Source: Anammoximicrobium sp032229885 (GTDB lineage Bacteria; Planctomycetota; Planctomycetia; Pirellulales; Pirellulaceae). Taken from it: a DNA stretch of 44,959 nucleotides. Each line of letters starts with the position of its first letter. Position 1 is the stretch's first letter. Location: positions 1 through 44,959 of the forward strand of contig JAVYAJ010000312.1 in NCBI GenBank assembly GCA_032229885.1, in the 5' to 3' direction. The position numbers and the translations under genes are program-made. Positions 35,861 through 44,936 of this stretch are shown here, in pieces. The notes below the pieces were generated by a model, which was not told the origin of the DNA, did not search any database, and saw nothing but the letters and a program-made list of their open reading frames with translations.

Positions 35861-36077
35861 GGTACACTCCCTTGCTTCCCGGTGTCGTGTGGTTGATGAA
35901 CTTCGCGGTACGTGTCAAGATCAAAGCACACGCTGTGCCAAACCGGTCGCGCCGTCGGCCATTTGTCGCAAGCCGTTATTTGGAACCGAGTTCCACATCG
36001 CGAACAAAATTCGCACGCGGATCACGGCGCAGAGAAAATGAAAGTTTTTCCCGTTAGACGCTAGTTTTTCCAAAAAG
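35861..36077. promoter_or_regulatory. Divergent promoter region between csrA and the nuclease gene
   Basis: This relatively AT-rich spacer must hold two outward promoters. A TTGACA on the minus strand (35914-35919) has no acceptable -10 at 16-18 bases. Near 36030-36070 two similar gtttttcc tracts occur just before the nuclease start. No operator is certain. Confidence 0.4.
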
Positions 36078-38885
36078 ATGGCTCTGACTTGTCGTTTTCT
36101 CGGTTTCTCGCGGCCCGCCTTGGCCGCTGCCGCGGACTACTTGATCCAGCGGTATCGCCACGCGGCCGCCGCGGACATGTCCCGGGCGATCGTCGTCCTG
36201 CCCGGGCGGCGCGCAGCGCGTCGGCTGCTGGAAGTCCTGGTCCAGGCGACCTGCGAGCAGGGATTGGCGCTGACGCCGCCCACCCTGGTGACCGTGGGCA
36301 GACTGCCCGAGCAGCTATATCAGGCCCAACGACCGTTTGCCGATCCGCTGACGCAACAACTGGTGTGGGCGCACGTTCTCCGCAACGCCGACCGTCGGCA
36401 ACTGGCCCAGATGGCGGCCGCTCCGCCGGGCGCCGACGATCTCGCCGGGTGGCTCGACCTAGCCCAGCATCTGGGACGGCTGCATGTCGAGTTGGCCGCT
36501 GATCTTCTCGATTTTCGCGACGTGGCGCGGCGTGGTCGCGAGTTGGAGGCTTTCGACGAACACGATCGGTGGGCTGCGCTACGTCAGCTCCAGGAGGCCT
36601 ATTTGTCGCGACTCGACGCCCTGCAACTGTGGGACGTCCAGACCGCGCGACTGGTCGCGATCCAGCAGCGGGAATGCCGGACAGATCGCGAGATCATCGT
36701 CCTCGGCGCCGTCGATATGCCGCGCTCACTGCGGCAGATGTTGGAACAGGTCGCCGCGCAGGTCGAGATCTTGATCCACGCGCCCGTCGAGTGGGCCGAG
36801 CGATTCGACGGCGATGGTTGCCTGATCCCGGCCGCCTGGGAGGCGGCATCGATTGGGCTGGACGCCGACCAGGTTCACGTCGTCGCTGGCCCGGCCGACG
36901 CGGCCGATGCCATCGCCCGTCGTCTGGCCGAGTGGGGAGGACGCTATCGAGCGGATGAAATCTCGATCGGTTTGGCGGACGAAAAGATGGCCGGTCGCGT
37001 GCGACGTCAGTTGGATGCGTGCGGGATTGCCGCCCGATCCGCGGTCGGTACGGCGGTGGTCGAAACTGCGCCTTACCGCCTGCTGGCCGCCGTCGAGGCC
37101 TGTTTGCACAGCGATCGCTACGCCGAACTCGCCGCCTTGGTTCGGCATCCTGACGTCTCCGCCTGGATCGACGCCGGCGGCGTCGCCGCCGATTGGCTCG
37201 AACGGCTCGACCAATTCTTTGGCCGCCATCTGCCGGCACGGCTCGACGGCGATTTGCTCGAACCTGGCATCGGCGACTCCGCCGTGCGGCAGGTCCAAGC
37301 GCGCGTCGAGTCGCTTCTGCTGAGATTTCGCGGTCCGCCGCGTCCTTGGCCCGACTGGAATGATGCGATTCGTCAGACGCTGGTCGAGCTGTACGCCGGG
37401 CGCCGCTGGGATCGCGAACGGGAGGCGGATCGCGTCTACTTAGAGGTTTTTGACCAGATTCGCCAAGCCCTGACCTGCGTCGAGCTGATCCCCGCCGACC
37501 TGGCGCCCGCCATCACGGCAGAGACCGCGATTCGGTTGACTCTGCGGCAATTGGACACGGCCAACGTGTCGAGCCGATTCGATCCCGAGGCGATCGAGCT
37601 CCTGGGGTGGCTCGAGCTGCCGCTGGACGATGCGCCCGCGCTGATGGTGTGCAGCCTCTGCGAGGGCGTTGTGCCTTCGTCGGTCAATGCTGACGCTTTT
37701 CTGCCTAACGCCCTGCGAAGCCAGCTCGGCGTGCGAGACAATGCCCGGCGATATGCCCGCGATGCCTATGCGCTCAGCGTCCTGGCGGCCACCCACCGGC
37801 CGCTCGAACTGATCGTGACGCGGCACAACGACGCGGGCGATCCGTTGTTGCCCAGTCGCCTTTTGTTCGCCACCGAGCCCGCGGAGATCGCGCGGCGCGC
37901 GCGGCGTTTTTTCGCGACTCCGCCAGCCCGTCACGAGCTGCCGCCGCTGGCGGGGCGGATGACGATGCCCGCCGCGGACGCGGGCCTGGTGACGCCACGC
38001 CCTCGATCGCTCGACGAACCGATCCGCGAGCTGTCGGTGACCGCGTTTCGCGACTATCTAGCCTGCCCCTACCGTTTCTACCTGAGGCGGGTCTTGAGGC
38101 TGCGCGCCTGTGACGACGCCGCCGAAGAGTTGGACGGAGGCGCTTTCGGCTCGCTGATCCACGAGGTTCTGCGCCAATTTGGGAACGGCTCGGCGGCCGA
38201 ATCAAGCGACGTCGAACAGATCCGGGCCGACCTCCACCAGCGGCTAGAGCAGTGCGCCAAGGACCAGTTCGGCCGTCACGCGATGGCGTCGGTGCGCGTC
38301 CAGCTCGAGCAAATTCGCCTGCGGCTGGACGCCTTTGCCGACGTCCAGGCGCAGCGGACGGCGGCCGGATGGAAAATCGAAAGCACCGAAGGCGCCCAGC
38401 AGGATCACACCGACGCGACCCTGCAGGTGGACGGCCGCCCGTTGGTTCTGCGCGGGCGGATCGATCGCATCGACGTCCACCGCCAGACGGGCCAGCGGGC
38501 GATCCTGGATTACAAATCGTCGGATTCGGCCAGGACGCCCGAACAGTTCCACCAACGCGGCGGCGAGTGGATCGATCTGCAGTTGCCCCTGTATCGGCAT
38601 CTGGCGCGCAGCCTAGGAATCGACGGACCGCTCCAATTAGGCTACGTGCTGCTGCCCAAGGATCCCACCCAAGTCGAGTTCCGGATGGCTGAATGGTCCG
38701 AGAGCGATTTGGCGGCGGCCGACGAAGTGGCGCGGCAGGTTGTGCGAAGCATTTGGCAAGAGGTCTTCTGGCCCCCGACCGATCCTCCGCCGGACTTCTC
38801 CGACGACTTGGCGGCGATCTGCCAGGACGGCGTCTTCGAGCGCAAACTGGCCGTCGATGATCGCGGCGCGGCGCCGGCCGAGTAA
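36078..38885 (+). CDS. AddB-like PD-(D/E)XK nuclease family protein
   Basis: This is a 935-residue protein of the AddB/RecB-nuclease type for double-strand-break end processing. The N-terminal half is a helicase-like fold without a proper Walker A (IVVLPGRRAARRLLE), as in many AddB proteins. The C-terminal nuclease domain has VTAFRDYLACPYRFYLRRV (about 655), GSLIHEVLRQFG, the catalytic core GRIDRIDVHRQTGQRAILDYKSSD (about 795-816) and QLPLYRHLA. Cysteines around the domain that could hold an iron-sulfur cluster are few, so cluster binding is doubtful. No addA-like helicase gene follows; the next gene is on the other strand. The ribosome binding site is weak. Confidence 0.83.
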   Translation: MALTCRFLGFSRPALAAAADYLIQRYRHAAAADMSRAIVVLPGRRAARRLLEVLVQATCEQGLALTPPTLVTVGRLPEQLYQAQRPFADPLTQQLVWAHVLRNADRRQLAQMAAAPPGADDLAGWLDLAQHLGRLHVELAADLLDFRDVARRGRELEAFDEHDRWAALRQLQEAYLSRLDALQLWDVQTARLVAIQQRECRTDREIIVLGAVDMPRSLRQMLEQVAAQVEILIHAPVEWAERFDGDGCLIPAAWEAASIGLDADQVHVVAGPADAADAIARRLAEWGGRYRADEISIGLADEKMAGRVRRQLDACGIAARSAVGTAVVETAPYRLLAAVEACLHSDRYAELAALVRHPDVSAWIDAGGVAADWLERLDQFFGRHLPARLDGDLLEPGIGDSAVRQVQARVESLLLRFRGPPRPWPDWNDAIRQTLVELYAGRRWDREREADRVYLEVFDQIRQALTCVELIPADLAPAITAETAIRLTLRQLDTANVSSRFDPEAIELLGWLELPLDDAPALMVCSLCEGVVPSSVNADAFLPNALRSQLGVRDNARRYARDAYALSVLAATHRPLELIVTRHNDAGDPLLPSRLLFATEPAEIARRARRFFATPPARHELPPLAGRMTMPAADAGLVTPRPRSLDEPIRELSVTAFRDYLACPYRFYLRRVLRLRACDDAAEELDGGAFGSLIHEVLRQFGNGSAAESSDVEQIRADLHQRLEQCAKDQFGRHAMASVRVQLEQIRLRLDAFADVQAQRTAAGWKIESTEGAQQDHTDATLQVDGRPLVLRGRIDRIDVHRQTGQRAILDYKSSDSARTPEQFHQRGGEWIDLQLPLYRHLARSLGIDGPLQLGYVLLPKDPTQVEFRMAEWSESDLAAADEVARQVVRSIWQEVFWPPTDPPPDFSDDLAAICQDGVFERKLAVDDRGAAPAE

Positions 38886-39035
38886 GGCCGTCCGCCACGA
38901 TCCCGCCGTATTCGGGAATCACCGCGCGGCAACGCAAAGGGGCTCGCTCGAGCATCGTCCGTACGGCCGCGTTCCGGGGCGAGGCTGATCGCGCGCGTGG
39001 TTACGGGATCGCTCGGCTGGGGAGACGATCCGGCC

Positions 39036-41450
39036 TCAACGCATCGCACCGGCCTCGGCATGGCCTCCCGGCCGTCGGCTACTGGTCCAGACCAGACATA
39101 GTCCGGCGACAAGGCTACAGGTGGCCAGCGCCAGCCAGGCGGCCGGCATGTGCGCCTGCTCTTGGACGCCCCAGCCGTGCGCGGCGAGCCCCTGGCGGTA
39201 ATAGGCCACGGTCAGCAGCACGCCGTTGTGGCCCGCGTGCAGGACCATTCCGGGCCATACGCTCGCCGTCCGCCAGGCCACCCACCCCAGGATCAATCCC
39301 AAAAACGTGCTCGGCAACAACCGCCCCAGCGCCAGGGCGTCGATCGTCACCACGTGGAACCCGCCGAATAGAAGCGCCGAAGCTAGGATCGCGTTGCGCC
39401 CTGACGTGGTCGCCAGCAAGGCGCGCAGCAGATAACCGCGAAACAATAGCTCTTCGCAGACCGCGGGCGCCAAGGCCAGGGCGGCCAAGGTCAACCATAA
39501 CGGAACATCGCCCAGCCCGGCCAGCAGCTTCTGCGCATAATCCATCTGCTCGGGGCCCAGGGCGCGCAAGCCCAGCGTTTCATTCAACAGATAGATCTCG
39601 TGGGCCCACGGCCACAGGCTGATCGCCAGCAAAGTTGCCCCGACGAACGCGAGCGGCGGCGCGCGCCGCAGGCGAAACGTTGCTCGGCACGGCAGCCGCT
39701 GGAGGATCGTCGCCACCAGAGGAAAACCGCCGAATAGAACCACCGTGGCCAGACCGCTGCGGGCCAGTTGGCCGGCCAGCGAAGTTGAAGCCGGCTGCAG
39801 CATCAGGCCGCGCATCAGAAAGCAAGCGGGAAACAACAGCGCCAGGCACAGCAGCGCGCTCGATACGCTCGGGACCAGCCGAGCCGACGGCGGACGGCGA
39901 AACAGATCCGACCAGCCCGCTTCGCTGCCGTACAGGATCGCGTCCGCGCCGAACACGCGAGCCGCCACCGCGATGGCCGCCACCGCATACATCCCGGTGG
40001 TGAACACGGCGGCGGTCGCCAGCGTCGGGTCGACCTGGCCTTCGAACAATTCACGAGCCAACAACACGATGTTGACCAACGGGGTCACGGCCAACCAGGC
40101 GTTGAACTCGACCTCCGGCATCAGACTCAACAGCCCGGGCGCCAGCGACAGCAGCATCACCGGGATCAGGTAGGCTTGCGCTTCTTTGAAACTGCGGGCA
40201 AAACTGGTCAGGCCCAAGAGAACGGCGGAAAAGAACCCGGAGAACAGGATCAGCAGCGCGAACATCTGCACGAAAACCCAGGCGGGCAGGCCGGCTCGAC
40301 CGAACAGCGCACTGCCCAGCCCGGTGGCTTTCAGCGTGACCGCCATGGCCAGCAGATTGGCGCTCGCCGTCAACAGGGCGACGGTCACCACCGCCACGTA
40401 CTTGGCGGCCAACAGGCCGAGTCGCGGCACCGGAGCCGCCATCAGCGCTTCGAGCGTCCCTCGCTCGCGCTCGCCCGCCGACAAGTCGATCGCCGGGTAT
40501 ACCGCGCCGGTGATGGTCATCAAGATCAGGATCAGCGGGATCAGCGTCGTCAGCGAGACGGCGGCGTCCGAACCGCGCACGGTCCGCCGCGAAATCCGTG
40601 CGGGAACCACCGGTGCGAAGCCCTCCACTTCGAGCTGACGGCGCAGCGCAAACGCATTCACGGCGTGCAGGCGATCCTGCACGTAATCGAGCGCCGTGCG
40701 GCTGAGCACCGAGCCGTCGCGACCCACCAGCTCGTACTGCATGGCGGCAAGCCCGGCCGTTCGGGTTTCCGACGCCCGGATAGGCCTGACCCGCACCCCC
40801 AGATCCGCCGCCCCCGACGCCACGTCGCCCTCAGGATTCGCGCGAATCACCAGGCTCACTTCGACGGCCGGCTCGAACAGCGACCGCATCGCCTGGGCGG
40901 GGTCCGTCGGCGCGGCATCGGCCTGCGCCGTGCCCGCCCCGGCGTCCTCGGCCTGCGCCGCGGCCGCAGCCGCAGTTGCAGCCGCAGTCGCGGGCTCGAG
41001 CGGCGTCGCGCTCGCCAACGCAGGATCCCGCTGCGTAGTGCCCGGCCGCGCCGCGTCCGCCATCGGGGGCGCCGGATCCTCGATACCCGTCGGCGACGAT
41101 TCGGCCAACAGCAACAGTTCGCCGTGCCGAAGCAGCGGGAACAGACGGTCGAACTCAGCCTGCGACGCCACCGCGATCACGGGATGGATCTGACGCGAGC
41201 CGCCCAACGACGTGAGCAACAGCCGTTGGAAGCTCAAACCCAACAGAGGATAGACCAACAGCGGCATCAGCAACAGCGTGCCGATCGTCCGCCGATCGCG
41301 CAGCGTCTCGCGCAGTTCCTTCTGACACAGCCGCATCAGACGGCCCTGCGCCGAACGCCATGGCCGGGGCCGCACAGCCCGACTCGGTCGTGCGGCGACG
41401 TCGGGAGAATCGCCGCCCTCATTCGGGATCTGTTCGTCTGGCATCGTCAT
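39036..41450 (-). CDS. ABC-2 (NatB-like) permease fused to CPBP intramembrane protease
   Basis: This is an 804-residue membrane protein. The N-terminal 500 or so residues resemble NatB-type ABC-2 exporter permeases (CQKELRETLRDRRTIGTLLLMPLLVYPLLG; the extracellular loop; TLIPLILILMTITGAVYPAIDLSAGERERGTLEALMAAPV). The C-terminal part is a CPBP (CAAX-like) domain with the glutamate pair in EELLFRGYLL (about 664), FGGFH (about 695) and HAGHNG (about 737). The loop holds an Ala-rich, low-complexity stretch near residues 150-190. The start may be ATG 41444, which has better spacing from GCGGA. The ATPase partner (NatA) is not adjacent. Confidence 0.88.
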   Translation of the reverse strand: MTMPDEQIPNEGGDSPDVAARPSRAVRPRPWRSAQGRLMRLCQKELRETLRDRRTIGTLLLMPLLVYPLLGLSFQRLLLTSLGGSRQIHPVIAVASQAEFDRLFPLLRHGELLLLAESSPTGIEDPAPPMADAARPGTTQRDPALASATPLEPATAAATAAAAAAQAEDAGAGTAQADAAPTDPAQAMRSLFEPAVEVSLVIRANPEGDVASGAADLGVRVRPIRASETRTAGLAAMQYELVGRDGSVLSRTALDYVQDRLHAVNAFALRRQLEVEGFAPVVPARISRRTVRGSDAAVSLTTLIPLILILMTITGAVYPAIDLSAGERERGTLEALMAAPVPRLGLLAAKYVAVVTVALLTASANLLAMAVTLKATGLGSALFGRAGLPAWVFVQMFALLILFSGFFSAVLLGLTSFARSFKEAQAYLIPVMLLSLAPGLLSLMPEVEFNAWLAVTPLVNIVLLARELFEGQVDPTLATAAVFTTGMYAVAAIAVAARVFGADAILYGSEAGWSDLFRRPPSARLVPSVSSALLCLALLFPACFLMRGLMLQPASTSLAGQLARSGLATVVLFGGFPLVATILQRLPCRATFRLRRAPPLAFVGATLLAISLWPWAHEIYLLNETLGLRALGPEQMDYAQKLLAGLGDVPLWLTLAALALAPAVCEELLFRGYLLRALLATTSGRNAILASALLFGGFHVVTIDALALGRLLPSTFLGLILGWVAWRTASVWPGMVLHAGHNGVLLTVAYYRQGLAAHGWGVQEQAHMPAAWLALATCSLVAGLCLVWTSSRRPGGHAEAGAMR

Positions 41451-41676
41451 ATTCCGCGCACGCCCCGGCCGGGCCGCCGCTCGCTGGGCGAGCGAGTGGT
41501 TCGACCTGGCTGCATGTAGATACGTCGAAGATCGATCGGACGTACGGTGCTCGACCGAGCGAAGTATACCCGCTCGACGCGGCGCTCGACAGCCGATAGC
41601 GCGCCACGTCGGCGGCCGCCGCGCAGCCGGACGGCCAGACCCGCCCCGCGACAGGAACGCCGTCGGCGCCAGCCCG

Positions 41677-42087
41677 CTAGATATCCACGATCAGCTCGGC
41701 AATCCATCCCGTGTCGGACGATTCCACGCGCAGACCGTGATAGGTGATCGCTTTGACTTCGTGTTCGGGCCCGTGCCGCGCCGGGTCGAGCGGTTCACCG
41801 CGCGCCGTGGCCCGCAAGCCGTCCGCGTCCAGTTCGACCTGAAACTCGCTCAGCACCAGCCGTTCGGTCTCGAACGCGTACAGCAACTCGTTCAACCAAT
41901 CAAACAGCAGATAGTCGTCCTGTTGGCCGGGGATCTCGAAACGGCGCAGCTCGGCGGGCCGGACGGCGTCGGGATGGTGAACGATCAGTGAGAACAGCGC
42001 CCGCGCCGCTTCGACAAACAACCCGGGGCGATCCGGCGCTCGAATCCGGAGACCGATGTCCGCGGTGTGTTCGACGACTTCGTACAT
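41677..42087 (-). CDS. Archease (RtcB RNA-ligase cofactor protein)
   Basis: This 136-residue protein of the archease family promotes guanylylation and turnover of the RNA ligase RtcB. Marks are the N-terminal EHTADIGLRIRA with a conserved Asp, GLFVEAARALFSLIV, the LLFDWLNELLYAFETE segment and the C-terminal VKAITYHGLRVE with a final ELIVDI strand. Length is normal. An AGGTAG site precedes the ATG. No rtcB is in the window. It lies upstream of the permease-protease fusion on the same strand, 226 bases away, without functional linkage that I can see. Confidence 0.92.
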   Translation of the reverse strand: MYEVVEHTADIGLRIRAPDRPGLFVEAARALFSLIVHHPDAVRPAELRRFEIPGQQDDYLLFDWLNELLYAFETERLVLSEFQVELDADGLRATARGEPLDPARHGPEHEVKAITYHGLRVESSDTGWIAELIVDI

Positions 42088-42625
42088 GCACTACCTGGTA
42101 AATGCGGCTGCCCTGGACACATACTCGGGCCAGGCGGCTCGTGCCCAGACCGTGATGGCGGCTCGTTCGTCGAAACGAAACATTGGGGTCGCCGCGTTCA
42201 TCAGGCCTTGGCAATCTTGCCCGCTGACGAGTGTACCTTTCCACGAATTACAATCGGACAACGCACGAGCATGATACCATGTTCCACGTCCCCAATGCCG
42301 AGGGACGGCAGGGAGTGTACTGGACACGAGAGGATCGTCGCGGGCGAACGCGGTCGTCGCCGGGCATCGAGACGCTCGTCCATCCGGCCAGGGCGCGCCT
42401 CGACCACGCCTTCCGCACTCGAACCGTTAAACTGTTCCATCCACCCCGGACTCTCGAGTGCGTGTCGAGGTTGGGCGCTTTCGGCCGAACAGGACCGGCG
42501 CTCTTGAGCCGGCAGCCGCCGGTGCGGCATCACGGTTAAACGTCGGGTAAAGGCGGTTGTCACTACCCAAAATTGGAATTGAGGAGAGGTGGAGCGGGAG
42601 GCGATCTTGGACGGCCAACGGGCGG
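42088..42625. other. Intergenic stretch without visible gene
   Basis: This separates the ABC permease gene (ending at 42626) from archease, both on the minus strand. Translations of the open frames look random and no tRNA-like fold or strong hairpin was found. Confidence 0.4.
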
Positions 42626-43978
42626 TCAGTTGTCCATCAACACGAGCGCCGGATCCTGTCGGACGGCCATCCAGGTCGGCCAGTAACTGGCCAGCACGGT
42701 CACGACCGGCGCACAGACGACGGTGGCTATCAGCAGCGTCGGCCGTACGGTGAACAAATCGGCGGTCAAATCCAGCATGGCGTGCCCAGCCAGCGGCGCC
42801 AGCACAAAGCCCAGTCCGCAACCGATCAGACCGCCGGCCAGCCCCAGCACGAAAGCCTTGCCCAAGAACAGCCCGGCCACGGTCCCAGCGCTCTTGCCCA
42901 ACGCGCGCAATACGCCGATCTCCGCGCGGCGTTCGCGAACGTTCATGCCGGTCATCAGTCCGACGAAGACGCCCGAGACCAGGACCGCCAGCGGCGTGGC
43001 GATGCCCACAAGGCTGCCGAGCAAATGCTGTTGACGAGCCCGGCCGGCCTCCTGTCGCTGGCGATTGGCCACGACCTGTGCCAGCGCCGTGGCCACCCGA
43101 TCCTGCTCGGTCTTGCGCGTCGCTTCGACCAAGTCCCGCTGCTTTTCCCGGGCCTCGGCGCGCGGTACATCTTCATTGATCACGGTGTCCGGCAAGACCG
43201 TTGCCAACTGTTCCCGAATGGCGGAAATCCGATCGCCCTTGCATTTGCAACCCAGCGCCATGATCTGATTGATTCGCCCCGGTTTGTTCAGAATTCGTTG
43301 GGCGTCGTGCAGGTCGAGAACCAGTTGTACATCCTGCAAGCCGCCGTACTCGGGCATGATCTGTGCGATCTTGAAAGGCTGGCCTTCGATCTCGATTGTC
43401 TGATCCGCCTTTAAACCGGCGCCCAATTCGTGTCCGACAAATACGCAGCCCGGTTCGACCGCCACGGCCATGTGCTCTTTGTTTTCGCCAATCTGGGCGA
43501 CGGTGGACACGGGCAGCGTGCCGACCACCAACGCCGTGCGGTCCCGCCACTTCACCTTTTCCTGCAGCGTGGCGATCAGGTGGACGATCGTTTCAATCTG
43601 CGGCGACGTCGCCAGCTTTTGGACGTACTCTTCGGGAAAGTCGACCGCCACGAAATCCGTGTACAGATTTCCGAGGTTGGTGTCCTTGTGGACGACTCGC
43701 AGGTTCACGCCCAGATCGCGCATGATGCGCTTCGTCTGCTTGTCCATCGCGGCCAGCAGCGATTGCGTCTCGCGCTGGTGCTGCTCCATTTCCGCCTGCA
43801 ACTGGCCGGCCTCGGCGTCCAGCATGGCCAGCTCGCGATGCGTGTCGTCCGCATAGCCTCCGATCAACGTGGGGCCGACGATGAACAGCACGGCCGCGAC
43901 AATCACCGCGATCAGACACAGGAGAAAATTGACCGTGCGAAAGCGGATCTCCGAAACGATCAAGCGCGCGACGCTCAT
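42626..43978 (-). CDS. FtsX-like ABC transporter permease (MacB/DevC/LolC type)
   Basis: This is a 450-residue permease with four membrane helices: one near the N-terminus (FLLCLIAVIVAAVLFIVG) and three near the C-terminus (about 330-440). A large periplasmic part begins with a coiled coil (ELAMLDAEAGQLQAEMEQHQRETQ). The cytoplasmic coupling segment MNVRERRAEIGVLRALG is the FtsX hallmark, and the C-terminus ends WPTWMAVRQDPALVLMDN. Family members move lipoproteins, drugs or drive hydrolases, using a separate ATPase. None lies next to it here. The frame stays open upstream to 44173, but GAGGGGG before ATG 43978 and the family pattern fix the start, only 2 bases after the CYTH stop. Confidence 0.88.
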   Translation of the reverse strand: MSVARLIVSEIRFRTVNFLLCLIAVIVAAVLFIVGPTLIGGYADDTHRELAMLDAEAGQLQAEMEQHQRETQSLLAAMDKQTKRIMRDLGVNLRVVHKDTNLGNLYTDFVAVDFPEEYVQKLATSPQIETIVHLIATLQEKVKWRDRTALVVGTLPVSTVAQIGENKEHMAVAVEPGCVFVGHELGAGLKADQTIEIEGQPFKIAQIMPEYGGLQDVQLVLDLHDAQRILNKPGRINQIMALGCKCKGDRISAIREQLATVLPDTVINEDVPRAEAREKQRDLVEATRKTEQDRVATALAQVVANRQRQEAGRARQQHLLGSLVGIATPLAVLVSGVFVGLMTGMNVRERRAEIGVLRALGKSAGTVAGLFLGKAFVLGLAGGLIGCGLGFVLAPLAGHAMLDLTADLFTVRPTLLIATVVCAPVVTVLASYWPTWMAVRQDPALVLMDN

Positions 43979-43980
43979 GC

Positions 43981-44556
43981 CTACCCCCTCGTCAGAAGCA
44001 GCTCCAGATAACTCTGCCGCTGTGCATCGGTCATGCCCAAGGCGCCCGCCAGCGACAGAATGTGCGATCTGGCCGATTCCAAATCCGCGGCCTCGGCCTT
44101 CAACTCGAACTCGACGAACGTCCCGAGTCGCTCGACTCGGTCCAACGCGATTTCGACATCCGCCCCCTGCCAAGCCAACGGCGCCGTGCGCCGTATTTTA
44201 TGGACTTCGGCTACGATTTGGAAGCCAAGCGATTCCAGCAGCGCCGTCCAGTCGGCTAGGCTATCCGGTGCATCGGCCAGCGGCAATTCGATCTCGCGGC
44301 GCGTCTTGGTGATCGCATCGACCTTCGGCCCCTTGTAGGTAACGGCACAGCGTCCGTCCATTTCGCGGATCCGCAAGGCCTCGTCGGTTCGCGCAAAGTC
44401 GCGGCAAGGATGGGCAAAATAGCGATCCCGCTGGACGATCGCCGCGCCGAACTGCGCGCCCCGGGCCACAAGCTGTGCCTCGAGCGCCGCCAGATCCGCG
44501 ACCGGGAACTTTTGTTCGACCTCGAAGTACGTGGTCGAGGGTGCGTAAGCATGCAT
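43981..44556 (-). CDS. CYTH-domain protein (class IV adenylate cyclase/thiamine-triphosphatase-like)
   Basis: This 191-residue protein has the CYTH start motif E-x-E-x-K as FEVEQKF (Glu12, Glu14, Lys16), then alternating charged strands YFAHP, EALRIREMDGRCAVTYKGPK, TKTRREIELPL, IRRTAPLAWQGADVEIALDRVE and GTFVEFELKAE, typical of the tunnel fold. Members bind triphosphates with divalent metal and act as adenylate cyclase, triphosphatase or tripolyphosphatase. The precise activity cannot be told. An AAGGC site lies upstream of ATG 44556. It is immediately followed by the ABC permease gene (2-base gap), so the two share a transcript. Confidence 0.88.
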   Translation of the reverse strand: MHAYAPSTTYFEVEQKFPVADLAALEAQLVARGAQFGAAIVQRDRYFAHPCRDFARTDEALRIREMDGRCAVTYKGPKVDAITKTRREIELPLADAPDSLADWTALLESLGFQIVAEVHKIRRTAPLAWQGADVEIALDRVERLGTFVEFELKAEAADLESARSHILSLAGALGMTDAQRQSYLELLLTRG

Positions 44557-44566
44557 AGAACTGCCT

Positions 44567-44614
44567 TAACGCGGGCTAGCGCCCGCAACCCAAGAATCTG
44601 TTTGGCCGAAGGCC
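44567..44614 (+). repeat. Palindromic repeat unit A, copy 1 (48 bp)
   Basis: This 48-base unit contains two hairpins: GCGGGC-TAGC-GCCCGC and TGGCC-GAA-GGCCA (the last A just past the unit). It matches copy 3 (44875-44922) at all but two positions. It begins 11 bases upstream of the CYTH start, so it overlaps that gene's upstream region. Confidence 0.9.
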
Positions 44615-44645
44615 ATATTCATCCGGGCCGCGGTGACACGCTGAC

Positions 44646-44662
44646 GTTGGCCTTCGGCCAAC
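44646..44662. repeat. Palindromic repeat unit B, copy 1
   Basis: GTTGGCC-TTC-GGCCAAC is a perfect 7-bp stem with a three-base loop. The stem core is the same GGCC/GGCC as the second hairpin of unit A, in the opposite orientation. Confidence 0.9.
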
Positions 44663-44684
44663 ACGGTTGCTATCATCTCTGACT

Positions 44685-44703
44685 CCTGGGGCGTTGCCCC
44701 AGG
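44685..44703. repeat. Palindromic repeat unit C, copy 1
   Basis: CCTGGGGC-GTT-GCCCCAGG is a perfect 8-bp stem with a GTT loop. Unit C2 has the same stem with the complementary AAC loop, so the two copies lie in opposite orientation. Flanking ctacg also matches in reverse. Confidence 0.9.
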
Positions 44704-44713
44704 CTACGTTGAT

Positions 44714-44730
44714 GTTGGCCTTCGGCCAAC
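44714..44730. repeat. Palindromic repeat unit B, copy 2
   Basis: This is identical to B1 (GTTGGCC-TTC-GGCCAAC), with one extra complementary base pair outside the stem. Confidence 0.9.
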
Positions 44731-44781
44731 ATGCTTCCTGGCGTCTGTGCTGCGCAACAGTTACCCAATGCCAATTTCACT

Positions 44782-44806
44782 TAACGCGGGTTAGTGCCAG
44801 TAACCC
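44782..44806 (+). repeat. Degenerate partial copy of unit A (copy 2)
   Basis: Taacgcggg followed by ttagtgccagtaaccc resembles the first 25 bases of unit A, but has lost the perfect stem and the second hairpin. Confidence 0.65.
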
Positions 44807-44836
44807 TAAAGTGTGCTGTACAGACCAGTCTACAAG

Positions 44837-44857
44837 ATGCGCGCACGGCGCGCGCAT
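44837..44857. repeat. Inverted repeat ATGCGCGC/GCGCGCAT
   Basis: This is a perfect 8-bp inverted repeat with a 5-base loop, between unit A copies. It has a different sequence from units A-C. Confidence 0.75.
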
Positions 44858-44874
44858 GATACGGACTAAGACTC

Positions 44875-44922
44875 TAACGCGGGCCAGTGCCCGCAACCCA
44901 AGAATCTGTTTGGCCGAAGGCC
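44875..44922 (+). repeat. Palindromic repeat unit A, copy 3 (48 bp)
   Basis: This copy matches copy 1 in length, orientation and all but two bases (gggccagtgccc instead of gggctagcgccc). One change breaks stem pairing relative to copy 1. Confidence 0.9.
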
Positions 44923-44936
44923 TCCGATCACCGTAG

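Noticed and set aside
35914..35919. TTGACA upstream of csrA on the minus strand
   Set aside because: No acceptable -10 hexamer at 16-18 bases.
44667..44936. Open frame through the right-end repeats
   Set aside because: The translation comes from palindromic repeat DNA (repeated SARNP-type peptides) and has no credible start, so it is a product of the repeats.
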